DNA of 64,000 bases, from NCBI GenBank assembly GCA_036785325.1, contig JAXIVH010000019.1:7874065-7938064 (forward strand). Direction: 5' to 3'. This DNA is from Urophycis tenuis (taxonomy: Eukaryota > Chordata > Actinopteri > Gadiformes > Phycidae). The notes under the pieces are model-generated. The model did not search any database. It saw only the letters and a program-made list of their open reading frames with translations, and was not told where the DNA came from. Shown in pieces: positions 30,350 through 41,582 of the stretch. Position 1 is the stretch's first letter. Every line of letters begins with the position of its first letter. Made by a program: the position numbers and the translations under genes.

Positions 30350-32640
30350 TAGAACAGTTACTCACTCAAAACCTGATAGAGACTGTGTCTGCACCCACAG
30401 TGCAGACACAATGCATGACACAAGTAATTGTTGTAGGTGATATTAATATTCATGGAGACGTTGAGAATGACAGCCTTGGTACTGCGTTTATCTTATTAGA
30501 ATCAATTGGCTTCTGTCAGAGTGTAAACAGAACATGAGTTATTCATAGAAACCTAGCGAATATTGAAATCACCACTCTAATAGTAAGGTAAAAAATAAGG
30601 GAATTAGATGCAGACTTAAATGTCAGATCAGACAGATCAAAATCTTCTTTGTATGACTGAAACTGGGCTGGGTTATGAAGAATGTGTCCGCCTAAATGAA
30701 TCCACTCCTCCAAGTCATATTGGTACTCACGTTCCTCGGGGCACTGGCCGGGGGGGTGGAGTCGCAGCCATTTACGACTCTAGCATATTAATCAACTCTA
30801 GACCTAAAATTGACTATAACTCATTTGAAAGCCTTGTTCTTAGTCTTTCACACCCAACCTGGAATTCACTACAGCCAATTCTATTTGCTGTAGTGTACCG
30901 CTCTTCTTGGCCATACTCAGAATTTCTATCTGAATTCCCCTCAAATTTAGTCCTTAAAACAGTAAGTAATTGTTGTAGGCGATTTTAATATTCATGGGAA
31001 CGTTGAGAATAACAGCCTTGGGACTGCGTTTATCTTATCATTAGAATCAATTGGCTTCTGTCAGAGTGTAAATAAAACCACTCACTGTTTTAACCATACA
31101 CTAGACCTTGTTCTGACATATGGCATTGGAATTGAACATGTAATCTTTCCACAAAATCCTCTTTTATCGGACCATTACTTGGTAACTTAACTTAACACTG
31201 CTGGACTACACATCATTAGGAAAAGATTCCTACATTAGATGTCTATCTAATAGTGCTGTAGTTACATTTAAGGAAGCAATTCCAATGTCGAAACACAACG
31301 GATGACCTTGCTAACTTCAATCCTGCACAAATTGATCATCTTCGGGATGATACTGCAAGCTCACTGAGAATGACACTCGACTCTGTTACACCCATGAGGA
31401 GGGTAGGGGGTGGCAGGAGGCTGGCTCCATGGTTTACCTCCCAAACCTGCAAACAACACAAATATTTCAAAGGAAATGGCACTCCACCAAACTGGAAGAA
31501 GCTTGTTTAGTCTGGCTAGACAGTCTTAAACATATAGGAAGGACAGAGCAGCCTATTACTTATCATTAATAGAGGAAAGTAAGAACAACCCCAGGTTTCT
31601 TTTCAGCACTGTAGCCAGGCTGACAGAGAGCCAAGTATTCTTATAGCTCTCAGTAACGGCGACTTCATGACCTTCTTTAATGAAAAAGTACTAATTATTA
31701 GAAACAAAATTCAGCTCCACCGGCCCTACACCAGTCCCAACCACTCTTCAATCTTAGGAAAGTTAGATAGAACTGTATCTTGTCTTTTGGACCCCTAGTC
31801 TCTTTGACCCCATACCCACTAAGCTGCTTAAAAACATTTTGTAGTTAATCAGCACTTGTGTACTTGACATGATTAATTTGTCTTCAACAGATTATGTATC
31901 ACTTTAAAACAGCTGTAACCAAACCTCTTCTCAAAAAGCCTACGCTTGATCATGACGTTCTAGCCAACAAGAGACATACATCTAAGTTGCCCCTTCTCTC
32001 AAAGATCCTTGAGAAAGCATTCACCAATCAGTTGTGTGACTTTCCTCAGAACAATAACCAATGGGAGGACTTTCAGTCAGGATTTAGAGCACATCATAGC
32101 ACAGTGACTCCACTGGTCAAAGTTACAAGTGACCTTCTAATTCCTGCAGATGAAGGACTTGTCTCTGTTCTTGTCTTGTTGGATCTTAGTGCTGCTTTCA
32201 ACACCATTTGACCATCGGATCTTATTACAGATGTTGGAACATCTACTTGATATTAAAGGAACCGCACTGAGGTGGTTTAAGTCTTATCCATTAGATGGAT
32301 TTCAGTTTGTAAATGTTAATGAAGAATGTTCCTAGCATGCCAAAGTTAGTCACAGAGTTTATTCACCTTATATATGCTTCCTTTAGGTGATATTATTAGG
32401 GAACACAGCATATATTTTCATTGTTACGCTGATGACACCTATATCTATCAATGAAGCCTGATGAAAGTAATCATTTACTTAAGCTTCAAGCAAGTCTTAA
32501 TGACATAAAAACCTGGATGACCGGCAACTTTCTACTATTAAACTTGGATAAAACTGAAGTTATTGTGCTTGGACCTGAACACCTGGGATGCACATTAACT
32601 ACAGATAGTAGGCAAGTTTCAGATCGTTTGCATTTGCGCA
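30350..32640 (+). pseudogene. Degraded L2-type LINE, endonuclease and reverse transcriptase remnants
   Basis: Readable blocks in order: a short endonuclease piece (VIVVGDINIHGDVEN, 30422-30535); the endonuclease start (LLCMTETGLGYEECV, GRGGGVAAIYDSS, VVYRSSWPYSEFL, 30620-30988); the same VVGDFNIHG block again (30963-31078); RT fingers (FKTAVTKPLLKKPTLD, HTSKLPLLSKILEKA); the palm part VLVLLDLSAAFNTI (32150-32211); a YADDTYIY-like catalytic region (about 32427-32445); and NFLLLNLDKTEVIVLGPE (about 32526-32580). Numerous stops and frameshifts separate these. The repeated VVGDFNIHG block shows a second copy or a rearrangement at the 5' side. Confidence 0.8.
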
Positions 32641-32880
32641 TTTGTTGCAACGAGAATTGAGAAGATCCGGCGGAACCCGTCATAATCACGTCAAGTTCCC
32701 GTCTGGTCAAGGCGGACACAGGTGAACTTCTCGTCAGCAAGGATGGCATACGAAGTGGCGCTTCTTCGTAGCAGACGAGTTCGAGGCATTGGATCTCCCC
32801 TTATTGATGCAGGCTGAGGAGCAAATGTGATGAATTTTCTGCATGCACAATGGCTTGGCTATGTGGAGAAATGTGTAAAT
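32641..32880. other. Short unassigned sequence
   Basis: No recognisable coding or repeat feature. It separates the L2 remnant from the Rex1-group element. Confidence 0.3.
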
Positions 32881-34530
32881 AAAATAAATAAATTCAACCT
32901 CTCCCTCTCACAGTGTGTGATTCCCACCTGCTTCAAGAAGTCTGTTGTGGTCCCCGTCCCAAAGACAGACAAGCCCAGTAACCCCAATGACTATCGCCCC
33001 ATAGCCGTATGACCCATAGCCCCATGACTATCGACCAGCCCATAGCTGGTCAAAACATTCATCACCTCATCCCTGCCCCCCACCTTAGACCCTCTTCAAT
33101 TTGCATACCGCCTAGACAGATCCACCGACGACACCATAAACCTACTGCTGCACAAAATTCTTTCCCACGTGGACACCAGGATGAGGAACTATGTGAGAGT
33201 GCTGTTTGTAGACTACAGCTCAGCATTCAACACCATATTCCCCTCCAGACTTGTGAGTAAGCTGTGGGATCTTGGACTGAACTCCTCTCTGTGCAGGTGG
33301 GTCCACAGCTTCCTAACTACCAGACAACAAGTTGTTCATGTGGGCCCCCATAATTCATCCCCCCTCACACTCAACACTGGATCCCCTCAAGGCTGCGTGC
33401 TGAGTCCTCTGTTGTACTCCCTGTACACACACGACTGTGTGTCCACATCAGACAGTAACACCATTATTAAGTTTGCTGACGACACAGCCATTGTGGGGTT
33501 AATCTCCCAAAATAAGGAGGAGGCCTACAGGAAGGAGGTCATCCACCTGGAGAGATGGTGCCGGGAGAACAACCTCCTGCCCAACGTCAGCAAAACCAAG
33601 GAGCTGATTGTGGACTACAGGAGGAAGCAGCACAGCAACATCCGTCCACTCTGCATCGGCGGGTCTGAGGTGGAGAGGGTGGACAATTTCAAATACCTGG
33701 GTGTGACCATCGCTCAGGACCTGTCCTGGTCACTGCATGTGAATAAAACTGTCAAAAAGGCCAGGCAGCGTCTGTTCCAGCTCAGACGACTCAGAGACTT
33801 TAGGCTCCCCCTCAAGGTGCTCAGGAACTTCTACACCTGCACCATCGAGAGCATCTTGAGTGGAAGCATCAGCACATGGATGGGCAGCAGCAAAAAGCAG
33901 GACCTCTCGGCGCTGAGAAGGGTAGTCCGCTCAGCTGAGTTGACCATCAGAACCCTTCCCGACCCGCAGGACATTTACACCAAACGATGCAGGTCCCAAG
34001 CTGAGAAGATCCTCAAGCAGCCCCACCACCCCAGCCACCCATTCTTCTCCCTGCTGCCATCAGGCCGCCGGTTCCGCTGCCTGAGAAACAACACGGAGAG
34101 GATGAGGAAAAGCTTCTTCCCCCAGGCCATCCGTCTGCTCAACAACAAACGATAATCTGGACTGCTCTGCATACTACATACACACTGGACTATTTGTACT
34201 CACCTGCACTGGAGGTGCAAATGTTGTTATAAATATTGGCACACTCCATACACTTTAAAACCCATATCTTACATATTTTATATATATATTTTTTCTTATT
34301 TTTATACACTGATATTTCACCTGAGTGCTCGACTGTATTATACTGTACAATTTTTTTTTTTTTTTATACTATATTTTTATTTCTATTTTTTTTTTGTATT
34401 GTTATTTTCCTAATATTTAATTTAACTCTTATTTGTGGAAGCAGGTACAAAGAAAATGTCACTGCACATTGTACTGTGTATGATTGTGTATGTGACAAAT
34501 AAAATTCTTGAATCTTGAAATAAAATAAGA
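32881..34530 (+). mobile_element. 5'-truncated Rex1-group LINE
   Basis: It starts inside the RT fingers (VIPTCFKKSVVVPVPKTDK) and runs to a typical tail with GTGACAAATAAAATTCTTGA (about 34490-34512), common for this fish LINE group. It lies between two pieces of L2 (30350-32640 and 34973-35960) that could be one copy split by this insertion. Confidence 0.8.
33085..34155 (+). pseudogene. Rex1-group reverse transcriptase, C-terminal two thirds
   Basis: After a damaged finger region (stops near 33009-33060) the frame is open for about 350 codons: DPLQFAYRLDRSTDDTINL, LFVDYSSAFNTIFP, TGSPQGCVLSPLLYSLYTHD, catalytic FADD at 33472-33483, NFKYLGVTIAQDLSW, KKARQRLFQLRRLRDF and the terminal SHPFFSLLPSGRRFRCLR, SFFPQAIRLLNNK. 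DYSSAFNT corresponds to the conserved Rex1 palm sequence. Lack of the endonuclease makes it a dead 5'-truncated copy despite the intact catalytic core. Assignment within the Rex1/Babar-L2 assemblage is by motif only. Confidence 0.82.
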
Positions 34531-34972
34531 AATGCATGATGAGTGATGAAGTGAAAGTTCAGAAAATCGTCTCTTTTTAATATGCAGTTTGGGAGAGGGC
34601 ACCAGGCACGCCTCTCTGAAAGGAGTTGTCACTTCTGACGTGGGGAATTTAATGTCGGTATTCCAATCAACCAGGGCAAAGTTGAGGGGAGTGTCTTATG
34701 TCCGCACTTGCTCGAGAGAACATGCCCAGAAAAGCAGGTGGAAGTTGTTTTCCTGAAACCACGTGAGTTTTGAAAGCCAGGTGACTCGTCGCATCGGAAG
34801 TTTATCACAGGTATTTCTGACGTTTTCATCCCAGAATGCATTCTGAAGCATGGCAAACGAAGCCGCATGCCTCACCTGAAACTCGCCTATAGTCTCTCTG
34901 GATGGCATTGAATTGGCCATAATATTGCACAAATCCGGCACATCCTGTCTCCAAAGGATGCTGACAAATGAG
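34531..34972. other. Unassigned stretch
   Basis: A minus-strand frame at 34696-34977 (MPSRETIGEFQVRHAASFAM) resembles nothing I recognise with confidence. No repeat structure is evident. Confidence 0.3.
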
Positions 34973-35960
34973 TCCATGCATTTGTTACATCTCGGCTGAC
35001 CTACTGCAAATCCCTATTATCAGGCAGTTTCAATAAGTTTGTAAATACTTTACAGCTGATCCAGAATGCTGCTTCTCGTGTTCTGACAGGAACCAGGAAA
35101 AGGTCATATTACCCCCATACTAGCTGCTCTACACTGGCTCCCTGGGAAATCCAGAATATAATTTAAAATCCTTCTCCTAACCTACAAAGCTCTTAATGGT
35201 CAGGAACCATCATATTTTAAAGAGCTCATAGTACCGTTCTATCCCACTATCCGTAGACCACTGCGCTCTTTGAATGAAGGGTTACTTGTGGTTCCTAGAA
35301 TATGTACAAGCAAATTAGGAGGCAGAGGTTTCAGCTATCAAGCTCCTCTCCTGTGGCATAGGAACCCAGCTTGAGTTTGGGAGGCAGACACCCTGTCTAT
35401 ATTTAAGAGTAAACTTAAAGCCTTCCCTTCGATAAGGCCTATACTTAAGGCTGTTCTGAACCACTACCATGTCACTAACTTTTAATTCGTCCCAGGAGTC
35501 TTGTGCTCTCTCGCCCATGCAGGTGCCTCTGCATCTGATGCCTCCATGTTCCTGCTCAACTATGATTGCTAGACTCTGTTATTTTTAGTAGTAATATTAC
35601 ATTATTGTTACTGCTATTATTAATGTTATCATTAATACCATCACTATTTCTGCTCCTATCGGTATTGATGTGTTCACTGCCGCTGCTGCTCTGCATCCCT
35701 TTGTCAGCCTGCACTATGCCATGTTTTCCTCCCCCTTTCTCTATCTCTCCCTCAGCCCACACGGCCGAGGCAGAAGGCTGCCCACCCTGAGCCTGGTCTG
35801 TCTGAGGTTTCGGCCTGTTAAAAGGCAGTACTTCCTTGCCACTGCCGCATATCTGTTGGGCACAAAGTGTTTTTTTCTAGACCTGCTCTCAATGTAAAGT
35901 GTCTTGAGATAACTGCTGTTTTGAATTGGCGCAATATAAATATATTTTTTAAAATTGAAT
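34973..35960 (+). mobile_element. L2 LINE 3' end, 5' truncated or split
   Basis: Decayed C-terminal coding begins with AFVTSRLTYCKSLLSG, LQLIQNAASRVLTGTRK and continues with multiple frameshifts to FDKAYT (about 35440). The 3' UTR ends in the L2 signature AAGTGTCTTGAGATAACTGC and GGCGCAATATAAATA (35897-35945). It may be the continuation of the L2 at 30350-32640. Confidence 0.8.
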
Positions 35961-37973
35961 TCATATAACCTTATTAACAAAATGATGTTAAACATATAAG
36001 GACTTATAAGGGCCTTATTGCCTATGAACTAATGCTTACTACTACTACTACTACTTACAAGGATGTTTGACATGAGCCTAAAATTACTTTGGAGTAAGCT
36101 AGTGACATGGGGTCTCTTTAATATGGAGGGGGGCCTAATGGACATAGAAGATTATCAATTTGGGGTCTTCAGCCTGACAGGATTTGATAGGCAGTGCTAT
36201 ACATTTATTTAAGTTCATAGGAAAGCGAAGGAAACAGAAAGGAATACTTTCCACATTACATTGCATTTACTGCACTTCATTGGCTCATGTACCTGTACCC
36301 TGCACAATGACAAGAAAGTTGAATCTAATCTAATCATGGGTCCGCAGACTGAGAACATGTGCTGGTCATGCAGACGTGCATGTGGTTCCGTTCATTTTAC
36401 AATTTAGGAACCAAGTCAATCTGGCGTCTTCCAGTTGCTGGCAGTAATGACCACAAAGGCTCAGACATATTTCCTGCGTTATGAGTCTGCACAACAGCTT
36501 GTAGTGGACTTGTAGTGGAACCACAAACGTGATTCCAGAACAATTAAGTGTCCGTGTCGGTCTCCCAATCCACACTCTATACCAGTTGGTTGCGGTAATG
36601 ACCATAATGTTATTTGCAAACACCCATAAAATGAAGAATAAGCATTTGTATTTTCATTGTTTTACAGAATAATTAAATACATATCTCCATGCAAACAATT
36701 CAAAACAAGCACCCATTTTGTTATCTGGAGCATACGCAGGAGGATCGCTTACTATTTCTACAGTTTGCTGTCACAAATCTTGGGCTGTGTGCGACATCTG
36801 AATCTGCATGTTGGATGACATTTACGTCATGCTGGCCAAAGTGGACCCTCATAGACATGGAAAGCATGAATCCTCCTTTAGGGTTACAATCCCATATCCC
36901 CTGTGAGTGAGATGTAAAAAACTAAATTGCTAGGTTGGGCAAGAATAAAAAATAAAAATCATATTATGTTTTAGATCAGTTTTTTTTTTGTTGGCAGAAA
37001 GCTTCTCATTGTGCAGCTGTACAATTACATATGGCTGTCAGCAGTATGGGTGAAAATGGGTGATTGGAAATGATGTCAAGATAATTTTACCAATATTGTA
37101 TAACTCATCTTGGACTCATCATTCTTAACAGTTAGAATTAAACAAAATGGAACAAAACATTGACACAACAATTATATGAACATTAGCTCCACCTATACAA
37201 AAATCAATAAATATGAGATCATCTTCTAACCAACTCTGAACCATTTTGTAACGACTAACCTTTTTTATAAAATGTTGGGAGGTATTTTATATTAAATCCC
37301 AATCAGTTTTATCAATATTTACAAAAACTCAGCCACACCTTATGTTAATGAATTGCATGCATTCATGCATTCATGCATGCAATGAATCATTTCAGCACAT
37401 TTTTGTGCTGAACCATTTAAGGATAAATCATATTGTATATGCATTTGTATATTTTCATTGACATTTACGCTTACAATCATCAGAAATGACATACTCAAAC
37501 GTAAATGAAACTGAATACGGCACACGTCAATGATAATAACACAATAAACTACTGGCAAAACCGTAATTCCTAATCCCGCTCTTACTTTATTTACGTTTGT
37601 AACACAGCTCATGCATTTGCTCCAAAATGTAAATGGTCTCTGATGAACCACCTCGCCACCTTCAGTACACCTGATAAACAGTAAAATTAAATAAATTTCC
37701 ACCATCATCAAGATTATTCTATTCATCCACAGAATCAGGGAATATAAATAAAAATGTGTCAAATTGCAATAAATATATAACTTGGATAATGGGTAACACT
37801 TTTTTGTTCAGTTTCAATTGCTATTTGCCATAGAACCCAAGAGGAACCTTTTAAAACCCATTCCACAATTCAAAACCTCCTTTTAAAAGTTTAAATTAGT
37901 GCCATAATTATAATGGTTACTCCTTACGTTTAACATTATTTACAATGTGTTTGTATTAATAAATTGCAAAATA
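35961..37973. other. Unassigned flank and probable 3' UTR side of jkamp
   Basis: No clear gene or mobile element. There is a CTA trinucleotide run at 36039-36053. The part next to 37973 is downstream of the jkamp stop on the minus strand and probably contains its 3' UTR; several AATAAA/ATTAAA-type strings on that strand prevent choosing one end. Confidence 0.4.
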
Positions 37974-39480
37974 TCAATGCCCATTAGCACCCTCAGACAA
38001 TATCCGACTGGGCTCTGTAAACTTGGCTGTTATCAGGTAGAACAGGGCAGGGCCAGGTACAAGTGCCAGTAATGGAAGGTCCTGATCCAACTTGTCCAAA
38101 CGGGAGATTGAGATGATACCATAAGCATGAATTGTCCAATGGCTAAACAGAACAACAAGGCGCTTCTTCTTTGCAATCAGGTTTTTCAAAGACTTCGGAC
38201 GAGGAGAAAAAAAAAGTATTAGAGACAGTCAAAAGTAATGATTGCATTCGACACATTACAAGTATTACAATATCAAATTCGCCATTAGTTTAAAAAGATT
38301 TTATTTAGCATGCTTGCAATCGGAGGCGTGACATGTAACGCAACACTGCCAAGAGTCCAGTGTGATGTATAATATACGCACCACTGGCACCAGACAGTGA
38401 CCTTTGCTTTCGAAACAATAACGGGGGTGAACTGCTTTGTAAAACATTCTCATTCTACAACATTATACTGTAGAATCCCATTCAATTTGAACAAATTATT
38501 TGTCTTATGCATTTGACCCTGTGAAATTTGAAAAAGTATTTTGTTTGCTTACTGCCATTAAATATAAATGGCTTAAAATGTCATACGAAACATTGGGATA
38601 TTTTCTCCATATAAACTACAAGCAAAAAAAAGAAAATAAAGATCCATCAGACCTCAAGTATTTTCACTCTTAAAACTTTAATTAATATTATATTGATTAA
38701 TATCATATGGCTTATTCTCCTCATAATTGTTTTCTTTACAAATGAACACCCTTTATTAACAAATATGGAGAGTGCTGGTACCTGAATCTCTGATGCAGAC
38801 ATATAGACAGCCAGGGTCACAAGAGAGAGTACGAGTATGATGTAAGGAAAAGCATAATCTGTAAATGAAAATAAATTGTCAATCAAATCAAAACACTACA
38901 TACATATAAACACACACATGTACATTTATGAGCGTGAGTAAAAGATCATAAGATACACTTATTACCATATGCAAACAATACTCACACAGCAGACCTCCTC
39001 CAACAGCCTGTAATACAGTTAGGATTGGGAAGAAATACAGTGCTGCATAGACACTTTTCAGGCGATCAGACTTTCCCAGACCACAGGCTATCTTCTTCAC
39101 CAGCAGAGGGCGCAGTAGCATCATCAGCACCAGGCAAAATGCGTAGTATATCAACACCATTGTATAGCTGGAGAAAATAACAGTAGGTCAGCTACTATTA
39201 AGTGAATAGCTTAATGAGAGGGAGAACATCACTCACACACACAAAATTGCCTAGCCATTTTACAATTACTTACAGTGGGTAGACAGCTTCTTGTGTACAG
39301 TGCATTGTGGTAACATAGTCAGGACTGGGATTGTACAGCATTGTGTACCAATCTGAAAGCATGTGGACACGACAAGAGCGGATGCCGAGCATGCCAGTTG
39401 GCTCAGTGACCAACAATGTGACCAAAGCTGACATCACACACTCCAACATGGCTGTGATGTGCTGCAGCAGAGCACTAGAG
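37974..39480 (-). CDS. jkamp: jkamp, last four coding exons (JNK1/MAPK8-associated membrane protein), 5' part not seen
   Basis: The JKAMP product is a multi-pass ER membrane protein that links JNK signalling with ER-associated degradation. Minus-strand exons are 39480-39274, 39167-38986, 38858-38782 and 38192-37974, with GT/AG borders and phases that join without a break, giving about 228 residues to the TGA at 37974-37976. Recognised segments: SCRVHMLSDWYTMLYNPSP, YYAFCLVLMMLLRPLLVKK, ALYFFPILTVLQAVGGGLL, YAFPYIILVLSLVTLAVYMS, KKRLVVLFSHW and the C-terminal FTEPSRILSEGANGH. Several hydrophobic membrane spans are evident. The human protein is about 311 residues, so the first 80 or so (extracytoplasmic cysteine-rich N terminus and first span) are absent here. 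They may lie further right behind the LINE cluster, outside the window, or be lost. No lesion is seen, so I take it as a functional gene. Confidence 0.92.
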
Positions 39481-40160
39481 CTGAGGAAATAAGAAACCAG
39501 GAGAGATGCAAAAGAAACAGAAGGATATTTAGTAAATAATTGTTAAACTTTTGAATGTAAGTCTTTTATTTGAGTAGTTTTCATGTTGGTTGAATGGAGT
39601 GCTGTTTAAACATGCACTCTAACATTTCTACTGCAGCCATGTACTACCCCCCCTCCCCCCAAAAAATTAAATAAATAAATAAATAAATAAATAAACACCC
39701 ATTTATCCGATTGACATCACACTGTAGGTGTATTGTTTAGGACACTGACTCGCACAGTAGAATGTAATTTCCACATCCATGACAATTAGATGTTGCCGGG
39801 CCCAGACGTTTACAAAGGACACCGAAAGCATACAAATCAGTCTGCACCCATGGGGGACAAAATAAAGCACGCAGTGAAAAACATTCTGTGATAAGCATAA
39901 ACCAGATACAAATAATTGCAAAAAATAGTATCTCATATACTAGAACACCGAACCCTTCAAATAGTTGTAAAGGCTTTGGTGTCGTGTTACATGTGTACAA
40001 AAGATAACTATTGTTACAAGCCTGATGGCGGTGCCCTGTGTAGCAGCAGCTACTTCAGCTCCCAATAGCTATGTACGTTTCTTGTAAAATTGTAAAACTG
40101 TTCTAAGGATATTGAATTTTTAACACTTAAATGCCAACCATTCTACTGTACATGCCAAGA
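39481..40160. other. jkamp upstream intron or flank, unassigned
   Basis: No N-terminal jkamp exon could be found here. An (AAAT)n run lies at 39663-39696. Confidence 0.4.
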
Positions 40161-40547
40161 GAATTCACATCAACATCACAGCTGTTTTTAGGGAGGCTGT
40201 CAACAACAACCTGCATGTCAACTTGACAGAGTTGACATGCAGAGTCTGTGACTGGATATATATCCAAATGCATGGAAGATGTGACCATGATCAAAAACAT
40301 CACTACAAGAGCCAACAGCAAATCCTGCTTCACCAAGGTACTACATGAGCTCCTGAGAGCAGGGAATGCTGCCTTCAAGTCCGGGGACAAAGACTCCCTG
40401 AGATCTGCCAGGGCAAACTTGAACAGGGGTGTAAGAACAGTCAAGCGTGCCTATGGACAGAAAATCCAAGCACATTTCACGGACCCAAAGGACTCCGGGC
40501 ACCTGTGGCAAGGCATTCAGTTAGTCACCGACTACAGACCAACATTG
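40161..40547 (+). pseudogene. LINE fragment, endonuclease-RT linker (Rex1-group)
   Basis: A short open frame reads CMEDVTMIKNITTRANSKSC, ELLRAGNAAFKSGDKDSLRS, ARANLNRGVRTVKRAYGQ and HLWQGIQLVTDY, the basic linker between endonuclease and RT fingers in Rex1-group fish LINEs. Both neighbouring domains are missing; it is joined directly to an L2 segment at about 40548. Confidence 0.7.
40211..40242. repeat. Perfect 13-bp hairpin
   Basis: CTGCATGTCAACT and AGTTGACATGCAG flank the 6-base spacer TGACAG. Confidence 0.9.
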
Positions 40548-41582
40548 AGAGGGTCATTAGTGCTCAATTTCAGTCTCACCTTGACTCAAACAACCTCCAT
40601 GAACCCTTCCAATCTGGTTTCACACACAATGATCACAGCACAATGGCAACAAGATTGAGGTCCTGATCATTGGCTCCAAAACCACCCTGTCCAAAGCGCA
40701 AACCATCATAGCCACAAACATCATCATCGATGGCTTCCCTGTACCTTTCTCCAGCCAAGTCAAGAGCATCAGTGTCACTCTGGATAACCTTTCCTTTGCA
40801 CATCACATAAAAAAATCAGCTTTTTTTCCCACCTTCGCAACATTTCCAGACTCCACCCATCCCTGTCTCAATCAAGCACTGAAGTCTTGGACCATACTTT
40901 CATCACATCGCAGATTGACTACTGCAATGCTGTTCTCTCTGGCCTTCCCACCAAACTGCTTAACAGGCTTCAAATCATTCAGAACTTTTCCGCCCGGATA
41001 ATCACCCGCACCAAATCATCCGCCCATATAACTCCCATTTTCATTCAACCACACTGGCTCCCTGTTCAATATTGCAATGACTATAAAAACCTCATGCTCA
41101 CCTTCAAAGCCCTCCACAACTTAGCCCCCACATATCTTTCTGACCTCTTCCAGAACTACACCCCCTTCTTGTTCCCTGCATTCATCTTCTGCTGGTCTTC
41201 TGAACACCCCCCATCATGCCTCAGTACAATGGGTGTTAGAGCTTTCAGCTGCATTGACCCCAGGCTCTGGAACTCCCTGCCCCCACACATTCGACAGTCT
41301 GAACACAACAGCATTCAAATCCAACCTCAAAACTCACCTGTTCAAACTGGCCTATTCACTGTAATGTTGTACTGTCTACTTTGCTCATCTTCACAGTATT
41401 ACTGTTTTATTCTCCCCTCCCACACATCTCTACCCACTTTATGTGTCATCTCGCTTTGTTTTGTACATGCTGGTCATGTCTTTACTATGACTTGTTGTTT
41501 TAACAATTACTATTCTCCTGCACTGTAAGGTGTCCTTGGGTGTCTTGAAAGGAGCCCCCCCAAAAAATATATTATTATTATC
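40548..41582 (+). mobile_element. L2 LINE 3' end with internal deletion
   Basis: Starts at RT fingers (NNLHEPFQSGF), jumps to the post-catalytic block (IEVLIIGSKTTLS) without the palm, then C-terminal motifs ITSQIDYCNAVLSGLP, LQIIQNFSARIITRTKS, FKALHNLAPTYLSDL and LWNSLPPHIRQ. The 3' UTR has the L2 end TAAGGTGTCCTTGGGTGTCT followed by (ATT)n up to 41581. The palm is absent, so it is inactive. Confidence 0.82.

Noticed and set aside
35566..35897. Hydrophobic small plus-strand frames as membrane peptides
   Set aside because: They lie in the L2 3' UTR and consist of T-rich low-complexity sequence.
39703..40000. Minus-strand frames as the first jkamp exon
   Set aside because: No match to the JKAMP N-terminal cysteine pattern or first membrane span and no suitable splice donor in frame.
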